Source: Liolophura sinensis
Taxonomy: Eukaryota; Mollusca; Polyplacophora; Chitonida; Chitonidae
NCBI RefSeq assembly: GCF_032854445.1
Contig: NC_088307.1
Coordinates: forward strand, 124,001-188,000
DNA length: 64,000 nucleotides
Direction of reading: 5' to 3'
The position numbers and the translations under genes are program-made. The notes under the pieces are model-generated. The model saw only the letters and a list, made by a program, of their open reading frames with translations, had not been told where the DNA came from and made no database searches. Positions 54,401 to 64,000 of this stretch are shown here, in pieces. The first letter of the stretch is position 1. Every line of letters starts with the position of its first letter.

Positions 54401-56750
54401 GATCGGTATGGTTGTAAATGTTCTGAACTAAATGACATTGTGCAGACAGATGGATATGGTTGTTAGTGTTCTGTACAAAAGCACAAACTACTGGTAGATA
54501 GATATGGTTCTTAGTGTTCTGAACTAAATTACAAGGCACTGGCACATGGGTATGGCTGTAAATGTTCTGAAAGAAATCACAGGGCACTGGCAGATGGGTA
54601 TGGTTGTACGTGTTCTGAACTAAATGGCATTGTACTGAGAGATGGATATGGTTGTAAGTGTTCTGTACAAAAGCACAAAGTACTGGCAAATGGATATGGT
54701 TGTAAGCGTTCTGAACTAAATGAGAGTGTACTGACAGATGGATGTGGTTGTAAGTGCTCTGATCTAAATGACAATGTACTGGCAGATGGATGTGGTTGTA
54801 AGTGTTCTGAACTAAACCATAATGTACTGATAGATGGGTATGGTTGTACGTGTTCTGAACGAAATAACAATGTACTAGCAGAAGGGTATGGTTGTAGGTG
54901 CAGTAAACTAAATGACACTTTACTAGTATATGGGTATGGTTGTAAGTGTTTTTAACTAAATGGCAATATACTGGCAGATTGATATGGTTGTAAGTGTTCT
55001 GAACGAAATCACAGTGTACTGACAGATGAATATGGTTGTAAATGTTCTGAACTAAATCACAATGTACTGGGAGATGTGTATGTTTCTAAGTGTTCTGAAC
55101 TAAATGACAGTGTACTAGCAGATGGATGTGGTTGTTAGTGTTCTTATGAAAGTGACAATGGACTGACAGATGAATATGGTTGCAAGTGTTCTGAACTAAA
55201 TCACAATGTACTTGCAGACGGGTATGGCTGTACGTGTTCTGAAATGAATGACAATGTGTAGTGGCGGAAGGGTATGGTTGTAAGTGTTCTGAACTAAATC
55301 ACAAGGCACTGGCGGATGGATATGATTGTAAATGTTCTGAACTAAATGACAAAGTATTGGCAGATTGATATGGTTTAAGTGTTTTGAACCTATTCACAAT
55401 TTACAGACAGAAGGGTATGGTTGTAAATGTTCTGAACTAAATCACAATGTACTGGGAGATGTGTATGTTTCTAAGCGTTGTGAACTAAATGACAGTGTAC
55501 TGGCAAATGGATGTGGTTGTTAGTGTTCTCATGAAAGTGACAATGGACTGACAGATGAATATGGTTGCAAGTGTTGTGGTTTTAGGTGTTCTGAATTAAA
55601 TTACAAAGTACTGACAGATAAGTATGGTGGTATGTGTTTGAACTAAATTACAATGTACTGGCAGAAAGATATGGTTGTAAGTGTTTTAAACTAAATGACA
55701 ATGTACTGGCAAAAGAGTATGGTTGTGAGTGTTCTGAAATGAATGACATTGTACTGACAGATGAGTATGGTTCTAAGTGCTCTGAAATGAATGACAATGT
55801 ACTGACAGATGAGTATGGTTCTAAGTGCTCTGAAATGAATGACAATGTACTGACAGATGAGTATGGTTGTACGTGTTCTGAACTGAATGACAGTGTACTG
55901 GCAGACGGGTATGGTTGTACGTGTTCTGAATTGAATGACAATGTACTGACAGATGGGTATAGTTGTGCGTGTTCTGTACTAAATAACAGTGTAGTGGCGG
56001 AACGGTATGATTGTAAGTGTTCTGAACTAAATCACAATGTACTGGCAGATGGGTATTGTTGTAAGTGTTCTGAACTAAATGACAAGGTACTGGTAGCTGC
56101 ATTTAGTTTTTGTTATGTACTATTAGCGAATGGTTTGACGCTTGGCTTCTGTCATTCTCGATACGGAGGACCGTATTGGAAACAAATATACATTATGCCT
56201 GACTTGGAAAACATTCCCCCACATCGGGGGACTTCATGACCGAGGGGATTAGTGTGTATATCGCGGTGCAATGGCACAGGGGCATCTCACTAATGCGCTC
56301 GCCCTGAGTTAAAGTCCAGCTCATGATGGCTTCCTCTTTTGCCGTACGCGGCCAGCAACCCGCGGATGGTAGAGGGTTTTCCCCGGTCTCTTCCCGTTTT
56401 CCTCCCACCATATTGCTGGCTGCCGTCGTATGAGTGAAATATTCTTGAATTCGTCGTGAAGTCAGATAAATAAATAAATAAATTCTCCCACATCGTCTTT
56501 AAACGAAGGAACACAATGGCACGACGACGTTACCTTTACAGTATAGTTTGATGTTGAAGCCATCATTGTTTGTCAGTAGTTTGCTCACCTGGCGTCTCGC
56601 TGTATTGCAGATAACCCCTGTCTGCCAGAGTGTTCGCCCAGTCCTGTGCGTTGTTGTTCAAATCGTCGGCCAGGTTCAGCCTCGGACAGCCGTGCGACAC
56701 GCGGAACTGATTGTGCGACTGAACAACCTGGATCTTAAAGTTGTCCAAGC
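48261..56750 (-). CDS. GLIPR2/GAPR-1-like CAP-domain protein, 3 exons, N-terminus not certain
   Basis: CAP/SCP proteins of the GLIPR2 (GAPR-1) type are small alpha-beta-alpha sandwich proteins. The vertebrate one is attached to the Golgi cytosolic face. Exons 56589-56750, 52484-52606 and 48261-48454 join phase 1 to phase 1 and end in TGA, giving about 159 codons, close to the ~154 residues of human GLIPR2. Family landmarks in order are SHNQFRVSHGCPRLNL, GENVV, KQWYEE, NNFTQLIWKSTSEIGVGVS and EFKKNVLPP. Of the four cavity residues usual in CAP proteins, both Glu are kept (GEN, WYEE), but the two His positions read Tyr (LQYS) and Asn (VNNFT). No secretion signal is visible in these exons. The first exon lacks a convincing ATG, so an upstream exon is needed. 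Candidates lie at 60157-60285 and 60416-60479. Confidence 0.9.
48455..50420. other. CAP gene last intron, non-repetitive part
   Basis: This is AT-rich intron sequence. Several short open frames (for example 48789-49085) show no family resemblance. No array or element is seen. Confidence 0.5.
50425..51490. repeat. 27-bp minisatellite in the last intron of the CAP gene
   Basis: About 32 copies of a 27-bp (9-codon) unit 'aaggcgtaacctcagatata' plus 'gagaatc' occur in two blocks (to 51205, and from about 51335). A flanking segment with 'gccgaaatttgg' and 'cctcttgataaag' is duplicated with a period of about 288 bp (about 51170 and 51454). A 'gagtgagtgagtgcttgg' SINE scrap lies at 50538-50572. Confidence 0.9.
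51491..52483. other. CAP gene last intron, distal part
   Basis: This stretch contains the second copy of the ~180-bp array-flanking segment, then unique AT-rich sequence. Minus-strand coding-like words around 51640-51720 are not supported, because the flanking exons already join in phase. Confidence 0.45.
52484..52606 (-). CDS. CAP gene exon (middle)
   Basis: This 123-bp exon has acceptor ggctgtttcag and donor gtagtt (phase 1 to 1). It encodes IGENVVIVDRNGRDVTGSDV then TKQWYEERSKYDYKNPRWRR, matching CGENLAW and DRWYSEIKNYNF of human GLIPR2. Confidence 0.9.
52840..56095. repeat. 3.3-kb 48-bp minisatellite in a CAP gene intron
   Basis: About 67 copies of a 48-bp (16-codon) unit with 'ggttgtaagtgttctgaact' and 'aatgacaatgtactggcaga' occur here. 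The multiple-of-three unit gives long open frames on both strands (up to 284 codons), which are not called as genes. Units resemble neither adjacent CAP exon border. Confidence 0.95.
56227..56481 (+). mobile_element. Meta-type SINE with target-site duplication
   Basis: A 255-bp element has its B-box region 'gttaaagtccagctcatg', core 'cctcccaccatattgctggc' and (aaat)n tail on the plus strand. It is flanked by attcYcccacatcg (56213-56226 and 56482-56495, one mismatch). It lies in the first firm CAP intron, opposite to the gene. Confidence 0.85.
56589..56750 (-). CDS. CAP gene exon (first firm exon)
   Basis: This 162-bp exon has acceptor atggtttcag and donor gtgagc (phase 1 to 1). It encodes LDNFKIQVVQSHNQFRVSHG and continues through ANTLADRGYLQYSETP, which is the first helix and strand of a CAP domain. 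Its acceptor and first ~50 nt are present in two further degenerate copies upstream. Confidence 0.9.
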
Positions 56751-57245
56751 CTGAAACCATAAAACATAACAAGTACATCACAAATGTGTGCGGATTTCCT
56801 ATGTGGGTGTCACTGAAGACCCGGCAGCCTCTCACCAATGCGGTCCCTGTGAGTTTAACTTGTGAGTTCAAGTCCAGCTCCTCTCCGTCCATACGAAGGT
56901 TTATCAGCAACCCACGGGTGGTCGTGTGTTTCTCCCAGGCTCTGCCTGGTGTCCTCCCACCATAATGCTGATCGGCGTCATATAAGTGAAATATTCTTGA
57001 GTACGGCGTAAAACACCATGCAAATAAAAAAATAAATCACTGAGGACACACGGGACTAATTGTCGGACTGAACAACGGGGCGTTTAATATTTTTGTAGCC
57101 TGAAACCATAAAACATAACATGCGCATCGTTATTGCGTGAGGAATTCCCCTGTTGATTCCACTGAGGACATATGCAACTGAATGTGGGATAGAACAACCC
57201 GGATCTTGAGTTATCTAAGCCTGGAAACCCACAACATACACCTGT
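56741..57245. repeat. Triplicated acceptor and exon start of the first CAP exon
   Basis: Three ~122-bp segments each contain, on the gene strand, a (ggtttcag or gggtttccag) acceptor followed by an exon-like start GCTT/A. Acceptors fall at about 56751, 57101 and 57223. The spacing between the first two is enlarged by a SINE. Only the copy at 56751 keeps the CAP reading frame. Confidence 0.8.
56821..57036 (+). mobile_element. Meta-type SINE inside the triplicated acceptor region
   Basis: The tRNA-like 'agcctctcaccaatgcggtc' and 'gttcaagtccagctc', core 'cctcccaccataatgctg' and 'gtgaaatattcttgagtacg', and an A-rich tail are present. It is flanked by tcactgaRgac (about 56810-56820 and 57037-57047). 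Confidence 0.85.
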
Positions 57246-57479
57246 CATGTGCGAGGTGTTATGTCCGGAAAGATAGGGGAAAGATGACAAGAAACAATTT
57301 CAACGTCGATCTTCTATTCTCACCATGGCAAAAATACGCGCTTGTACAGTCATGGGATCAGAAAAAAAATAACTGACAATTATACGGAACATACGAGAGT
57401 ATGTACATTTCCCCTTCAGAGTAGGATTTTCAGATAAACAGGAAATGACGTTATGGTTTAGAGTTCATATTTCTGTAAG

Positions 57480-59260
57480 TATCTTGGTGGTCTTCTGTTT
57501 CACCTCGAGATTTGGAAAACAGTTTCTCGTGGATTCTAAAGTTACATGTAGGTCTTCCACTTGTAAATGTGATTGTCTGGGTTGTGCTTCTTGACCTGAC
57601 AGAATACAATGTCTGGCATTCCATGTTGATACATCATCTAACTGGGAAGATGCTAGGCCTGTTTTCGTTGTGATCTGGTTTAGACAAATCTGTTTTTAAC
57701 TTGTGACCTCGTTGTGGACGTTTTACACGAATCCAGTTACCAGATTCAAATTGCCACTGTTTTACATTTCGCCATGCATCGGTGTAACATTTAACCTTGT
57801 CTTGCTTCTTGTTTTTGCCCGTTGATCATCAGTTCCGCAAGTGATTTCTGGGTAAGTGTTGTGGCGTTGCAAGGTAGTTTTGCAAAAGAAAGCGGATACT
57901 TTGTGCGAAGGTTTCCCTCTCTCGGATTTTGGATTTCAGTGCTTCCTTCACGACTCTGTTGACTCTCTCAACGGCTCCGTTGCTTTGAGGACAGACAAGA
58001 GATGTTGGATCCGGTGTCTGGACAGAAACGTTTCAAATTCGCCGGAAGTGAATTGGGAACGGTTATCCGAAATAACATAAGTTAATCCCGAACGATCTGA
58101 GAGATCTTCTTAGATACGAATAACTGCATCTGAAGTTATTCTGTTGGTCGTAGCAATTTCTTGTCCCTTGGAATGGAAATCATGTACAACTAATATAAAT
58201 CTCCGAACCTGTGGAACAATTTGCACTTTGCCATGGATGTCTATGACAATCTCCTTCCAAGCTTGAGTTGGCCAAGGAACTGGCTGTAGTGGAGCCTGAA
58301 TGAGTTTTACCGATTTACCACTGGTCCACTGGTGCACAGTTTCTCACGAAATCTTCAATGTTTGTGTTCATGGAAGGCCACCAGATAGTTTCGCGACATC
58401 CCATGTTTCATGCGAGCTATGCCTGGGTGGGCACTACGCGCCATGTCCGTGAAACGCTCTTGAAGACTGTCAGGTATTACTGCTCTAGAACCACCGGTAA
58501 TATTCGAATCATTCCAAACAGATAACTCATGCTGAAGGCGGTGATATGCTTTCAGTTCTTTTGAAACATGATGAGGCCATCCATATAAACATAGCTGTAG
58601 GAGAACTGGATCGCTGGCTGAAGCTTGCTTGAGATCTTCCTGAATAAGACCGTTGAGATCAGTTCCAAGAACGCCAGCATCCCTCATCGCCGAAGTCGGC
58701 AATGTTTCTTCGGGAGAGAGTCTACTGAGCATGTCTGCTACTTCATTCTTGTTCCACTGATACGTTTCACATTGAAGTTGACTGAAGTAATCTATCAGCC
58801 CACCTGTAGATTCTCAAAGATCCAAATGTTGACAGTAATGCTTTCAGATGTCTGCTATCCTCGGTCTGGGGTATCTGCAGACAGCTACGTCTCAGATCAA
58901 GTTTAGTAGATTCATGAAATTTAGAAGTAGGTTCCCCTTTGGTCAATAGTGAGTATTTGTCTGCTACAAGAGCTTTGTTGACAACCCTTAGATCAACGCA
59001 TAATCGAATCTTTTTCTTTTCCTACGTGCCACAAGCAGACTTGAAATCCATGGCGAGGAATCAGTTTTCTTTATTATGGCGGCTTCCTCTAAACGCTTGA
59101 GTTTTGCTGAAACTCCTGGACGCACAGACAGGGGAACTCATCTCCGTTTCTGTGACACAGGTCGAACGGATGGGCCATCAGCTGGACGGTGTGCTTATTT
59201 GGTTGCCTTTCCAAAACCGGTGAACACTTGGGAAAACTGAGACGGAATGTCCACGGTCTG
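57480..59260 (-). mobile_element. Ty3/gypsy-type LTR retroelement pol relic
   Basis: Broken pol pieces occur in order on the minus strand. Reverse transcriptase start (SPWISSLLVAR, then a shifted LCVDL-like motif) lies at about 59060-58930. An RNase H/connection end (EVADMLSRLSPEE) lies near 58740. An integrase H2C2-like segment (HPGIARMKHGMSRN) lies near 58400. An integrase core piece (PWPTQAWKEIVIDIHGK) lies near 58260, and a C-terminal tail near 57700. Several stops, frameshifts and a deletion between reverse transcriptase and RNase H make it inactive. No LTRs were identified. It lies in the intron between the candidate upstream exons and the first firm CAP exon. Confidence 0.85.
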
Positions 59261-60156
59261 AATAACGTTGCCGTTATACGTGAGTGTAAAGAGATCAGTT
59301 CACATTAGACTGGAACCTTCTTTAGTGACGTAAAACAGAAAGTTCGTCAACATTTGATCGTCGTATTTAACGTTCAAATTAACAAACATCAAGAACAGGT
59401 ATATGACCACTGTTGTACGTTAACAGATTCTGAGGGACAGGGGACAATGAGTGCTGAGAAAAGTACTCCTTATACAGTATCTCACTGAAAATTAACACCT
59501 TGGTGCCTAAATCAATGTGCTTTGACGTGAAGACACACTGTATGCTACACAGTCAGACACACACCAGTTAGTCATAGACGGACGTATTTCCCCGCCTATG
59601 AAATAAAAATGCACATGGGTACTCAAGTATAGCGAACACAAAATAGAGCAGGGAGTATAGTTAAAGGCAATAGTTCAAAAGTACTAGCCAATTTGTTTGG
59701 GCGTGATTTAAACAAGAACTCTTTATGCCATAGTTATTTCCCTTGATTCGGTATTGGTAAACAATGCATTCCAAAGTGAATTCTACCAGTTTAGTTGTTC
59801 AAACAGTTATTATTTGAGGGATTCTGTTGTCATCAACTAGAAACTTGTGAATTGAACAGTGTCATAAGTGAATTCACATGGATAAGCACATAAATTTGTG
59901 AACATGATTGTAATTCCTGGAATTTGATTTTTTCAGAACTCATTTCAGCTCAATTCAAGTATTGATTGTCATCATCGGAGACCTCACATACAGGGACTGT
60001 ATTGTTAGAATACAGGAGTGTATTCTTACTTCAGTCCAACATTAAACTGGGTTACTGGAAAACCTGTGTGAGCGTGAGCCAGTCAAGTCTCCTCCCATTT
60101 CTACCACATACTGTAGACTGAGATATATGTGTTATCCTTAGTGTTAACATTTTTAC
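59261..60156. other. Unassigned intron or intergenic sequence
   Basis: Unique AT-rich sequence. I see no exon, array or element that I can support. Confidence 0.4.
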
Positions 60157-60285
60157 CTGTTCTGTAGATTTGCACGTATATCCAAGATCCCACGCCGTCC
60201 ACAGCAATCACAGTCATGCAATATTTCAAGCACCTCTGTAATGGGCTGGGCAGTATATCAGTGAATCTGACTACAACGTCCGGGA
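60157..60285 (-). CDS. Candidate coding exon upstream of the CAP exons
   Basis: A 129-bp minus-strand segment has possible acceptor tttttaag and donor gtaaaa (phase 1 to 1). It encodes PDVVVRFTDILPSPLQRCLK then YCMTVIAVDGVGSWIYVQIY. The residue mix looks like a folded protein, and its phase-1 end would join the first CAP exon. I do not recognise the family, and it could belong to another gene. Confidence 0.45.
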
Positions 60286-60415
60286 CTTAAAAACATGGCT
60301 CAACTACAAAAATATGCTCACTGAACTGTCGATTGTACTGCAGAACCACCATCTTTAATGAAACCTTTAACATACAAAAGCATTTTCTATGCACAGGCAT
60401 GTGTTCTGTCATCAC

Positions 60416-60479
60416 AGGCATTTTGTTCTGGCATGACCCAAACTTCGGGGCCGAATACCTCGGGGTTCACCGGGGGGTC
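60416..60479 (-). CDS. Candidate small coding exon
   Basis: A 64-bp minus-strand segment has acceptor tgatcaaag and a weak donor gtgatg (phase 0 to 1). It encodes DPPVNPEVFGPEVWVMPEQN and A, then joins the 60285 exon in phase through a Phe codon. The support is composition and phase only. Confidence 0.28.
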
Positions 60480-62925
60480 CTTTGATCACAGATAATTGAC
60501 AGCATGTCACTGATCCCAGTCTGCTAGAATACACATGCATAACATACATGACACAAATAAACGGAATCTCCTGCCACGTGGATGTAGACGAGGCAACACG
60601 AGTACCCGTGCTCTCCATCAGTGCACTTCTTCATTAAGGTTCTCGGTCTATCCGAGGATTGCTGAAATTTTTTGCGTGTGAATGATCTGACATAAAAGCT
60701 AAGAGAGACAGTGTGGTAGAGCCAGATCGTAGTTCAGTCTATGAAAGGAAAATAGTCATCAGGATTTTTTGTCAAATATGCTACTATACACCTGTGACAT
60801 TTTGTGATGGAAATAGGCTGTCACGTTGTCGTGTTTTCTAATACATTAACAAATTAAACAAGAACACAAATTATACTTCATAGGGCACTGCTTCAAATCT
60901 CAAACTACAGTTAAAAAGATTACAGTAAACTATTACATCGTTGAACTTTGGTAACAAGTTGAAACAATCTTCTGGAAATCTTATCGTAAAAAGTCATAAA
61001 CACAATCTGGTGGTAAAAGGCAACTGGCGGACTAACCTACACCAAGCCTCATGAACTTAACGTAAATCATTTGATGTCATGTTACTATCACACCACACGA
61101 CTGTGAAAGTACAGCACAGGCTCGTAGAACATTAGCGACCCGTGAATCTATGAAACTCGTTAGCTCTCTGTGTTGTTCCAAAAGTTGTAAATTTTCCTAA
61201 CGTAGATTTGCGAAGGTACCTTGACACTATCAGCTGAATAAGTTTAACACTGAACCTATAACATGTAAATACTGAGTGTGCATGTGTACGGTTTCTATGG
61301 TTCCATAGCATGTTGGAGATAGCTCAAACCTTAATTATTAAGTCAGCTTACTTGCTAGTAAGTAGGCAAGCTTCATTGTGACCCTTTGACTATCCTGTAG
61401 AATACAAAAGCGCCTAAGACGCCACTCGACTCTGGTGTTTCAAAATTTGATGATGGCCATACGACTTATTCGACATTATACGTCAGTTGTGCAGTTCACA
61501 GATCCTGTCCAGGCAAAAATACTTGCGCTTTAGCTGACGTCTGTAGCGGAAATCAAAAGCATGAATATGGAAAGGTGTAAAAATTATAGTAATTAGTAAA
61601 CACATCTTCAAATATGTACGTTTACTAGGTGCAATAAAGAAAACAAGGTGGATTTATGCCTCCTCTATTGTTGATACACTGTTTGCCTTCAGGGATCTGC
61701 CTGTTCGTGCAGTGAAACAGGGTTAACACAGAGATATAAATGCTCCTGAACGGAAAGGCAAAGAATCCAATCGACCCACATCCGGGCATTTCGTCCGGGA
61801 TCACGAAGATGTGAATTTAAGGCATCTCTCAGTGAATAGATACTGGATAGCCAGGATTGGCCTCGCCTGGTAGAAAAAAGTCAAATGGTTCGGGATTCAA
61901 AGGTAACCGTGACAAAGAAAGCAATTGAATGGCGGTAGTTCTAATGCAATCATATTGCGGCGGGTTTCGGCGAGACTTTCTTTTTGTCTGTTAGGATTGC
62001 CAGGGCTTGTGTCCACTCAGTCGTCCAACACGCGACGATGTTTGTTCTGCGGGAATCTCTCATGGATTTCTACACTTTTTGCGACAGCAAGGATAAGCGT
62101 CCTACTGACACACCGTAAAGCTGCCTTAAAGGTAAATGGAACTAGCTTAGTGATGATAACCACGTCACTAACCCAGATGCATTCAAGATGTGCTACTACT
62201 ACTGTCACATTTTCACAATGGGAACAGTACAGTCAGCCGAAAACAGTATAGTGAGCCGAAAACAGTACAGTCAGCCGAAAACTGTACAGTCAGCCGAAAA
62301 CACAGGCTACAGTTTTAAACATGTACATGTAGCATAGTTTGGTCTTTTCATTATGAGAAGACATATGAACACGTGAAAATGACAGCATGGGACCATTGTA
62401 ATACATTAAAATTCTATGACAGAATATACGCTTTGCGCGAGTTCTAAAGGTGTATTGTAAACTGGCAACATCCTGTCTGCCTAGGGATTCAACCAAGCAT
62501 ATGGCATTCTAACCAATAAATATTATAACTTTTAAATCTATACTCCACATATAGAATACACAAAATTTCACTGCTTATGGTACTTAGTTATAGCAAAAAG
62601 TAAATACATTGTAAGACCGTTATCCCAGGCAAAACCATGAGATAACCTGAGGTAACTCCGAACCGTACCTCTCTGTACTCAGACATCAGACAGCTGTGCG
62701 AATTACTCCATGTTTTCGGTGCCACGCTGGCATATCACTAGAGTTGCCTTGTTATGGTAACAATCTTGGGGAGATTGTCCACACGTTTTGCATGGTAAGG
62801 AGTTTTATGCCCTCCGTACCCTTTTTAAAATGTAGGACACACCGTAAACGACAGGAAACAATATATTTTACGTTACAACAGACGTACACACAGTCTTATA
62901 TGTTTGTGTACTGTCGTCTTTGCAT
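60480..62925. other. Unassigned region
   Basis: This is mostly unique sequence. A minus-strand frame at about 62208-61925 (KAALRCVSRTLILAVAKSVE, then a TGA, then more open frame) has coding-like composition with one stop. I cannot assign it to a family. Four 'acagtacagtcagccgaaaa'-like 19-22-bp copies sit at about 62220-62300. Confidence 0.4.
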
Positions 62926-62929
62926 TAAA

Positions 62930-64000
62930 ATACATGTACACATTGTCATATGTTTGTATTTTCGAATGTGAATTACATGTGCACACTGTCCTATGTTTGT
63001 GTTTTGTTGCCTGTGACTTAGAAGTACACTGTCTTATGTGCATTGTAGCCTGTGCATCACAATACATGTACACATTCTCCTCTGTCCGATGTCTGTGTAT
63101 TGTCGACTTTGCATTGCATGTACACACTGTCCTATGTCTGTGTATTGTCGAATGTGAATTACATGTGCACACTGTCCTATGTTTGTGTTTTGTTGCCTGT
63201 GAATTAGAAGTACACTGTCTTATGTGTATTGTAGTCCGTGCATCACACTACATGTACCCACTCTCCTATGTCCTATGTTTGTGTATTGTCGACTGTGCAT
63301 TGCATATACACACTGTCCTATGTGTATTGTCGACTTTGCTTCGCATGTGCGCACTATCCTATGTTTGTGTCTTGTCGACTTTGCATTGCATGTACACAGT
63401 GTCCTATGTCTGTGTATTGTCGACTTTGCATTGCATGTACACACTGTCCTATGTCTGCATATTGTCGACTTTGCATTGCATGTACACAGTGTCCTATGTC
63501 TGTGTATTGTCGACTTTGCATTGCATGTACACAGTGTCCTATGTCTGTGTATTGTCGACTGTGTATTGCATGTACACAGTGTCCTATGTCTGTGTATTGT
63601 CGACTGTGTATTGCATGTACACACTGTCCTATGTCTGTGTATTGTCCACTTTGTATTGCATATACACACTGTCCTATGTCTGTGTATTGTCCACTTTGCA
63701 TTGCATGTACACAGTGTCCTATGTCTGTGTATTGTCGACTTTGCATTGCATGTACACACTGTCCTATGCCTGTGTATTGTCGACTTTGCATTGCATGTAC
63801 ACACTGTCCTATGATTGTGTATTGTTGACTTTGCATTGCATGTACACACTGTCCTATGTCTGCATATTGTCGACTTTGCATTGCATGTACACAGTGTCCT
63901 ATGTCTGTGTATTGTCGACTTTGCATTGCATGTACACACTGTCCTATGTCTGCATATTGTCGACTTTGCATTGCATGTACACAGTGTCCTATGTCTGTGT
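62930..64000. repeat. 45-bp minisatellite running off the right edge
   Basis: About 23 copies of a 45-bp (15-codon) unit with 'tgtcctatgtctgtgtattg' and 'tcgactttgcattgcatgta' occur here. The left part is degenerate and the right part nearly uniform. Open frames on both strands follow from the unit length. Confidence 0.95.

Noticed and set aside
63220-63971. Cys-rich repeat frames at the right edge on both strands
   Set aside because: They are a product of the 45-bp array. Overlapping open frames in different phases argue against coding.

Overview
This window is animal nuclear DNA. Genes are split by GT-AG introns, SINEs with tRNA-like heads and (TTTA)n tails are present, and the window also holds a Tc1-type transposon, a degraded Ty3/gypsy retroelement and a very large amount of tandem repeat. 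The SINE core (a conserved block seen in Meta-type SINEs), a second SINE family starting 'gagtgagtgagtgcttgg', and abundant ACATGTAC/TACATGTA words suggest a marine lophotrochozoan, most likely a mollusc. That assignment is inference. No CRISPR array, operon or rRNA is visible.

Both genes I can reconstruct lie on the minus strand. (1) A NUP214 (CAN) nuclear-pore gene starts at 36833 and runs off the left edge. Fourteen exons (36833 down to 2792) have matching splice phases and give 738 codons: the N-terminal beta-propeller, an FG-containing linker, and the start of the central coiled coil. The C-terminal FG region lies beyond base 1. (2) A GLIPR2/GAPR-1-like CAP-domain gene has three firm exons (56750-56589, 52606-52484, 48454-48261) ending in a stop. 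Two phase-compatible candidate upstream exons lie near 60.2-60.5 kb.

Layout, left to right: 1-34.7 kb is NUP214 introns, nearly all filled with minisatellites of 19-150 bp units. 36.8-45.1 kb is intergenic DNA made of more arrays. 45.1-46.6 kb is a Tc1/mariner element with two in-frame stops. 46.8-47.1 kb is a SINE. 48.3-56.8 kb is the CAP gene with two more intronic arrays. 57.5-59.3 kb is a gypsy pol relic. 62.9-64 kb is an array running off the right edge.

The most interesting pattern is that several NUP214 arrays are not random intron filler. Their repeat unit carries the splice site of the adjacent exon. Exon 4 is followed by about 18-20 tandem copies of its own 3' end plus 5' splice site, and preceded by about nine copies of its own 3' splice site. 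Exon 14 is followed by about 60 copies of its last ~13 nt plus donor. Exons 5 and 6 show smaller or displaced versions, and the first CAP exon has a triplicated acceptor. This looks like repeated tandem duplication across exon-intron borders, leaving dozens of decoy splice sites that the cell must ignore.

Most long open frames in the window are artefacts of arrays whose unit length is a multiple of three (30, 39, 45, 48, 51, 57 or 60 bp). They are not called as genes.
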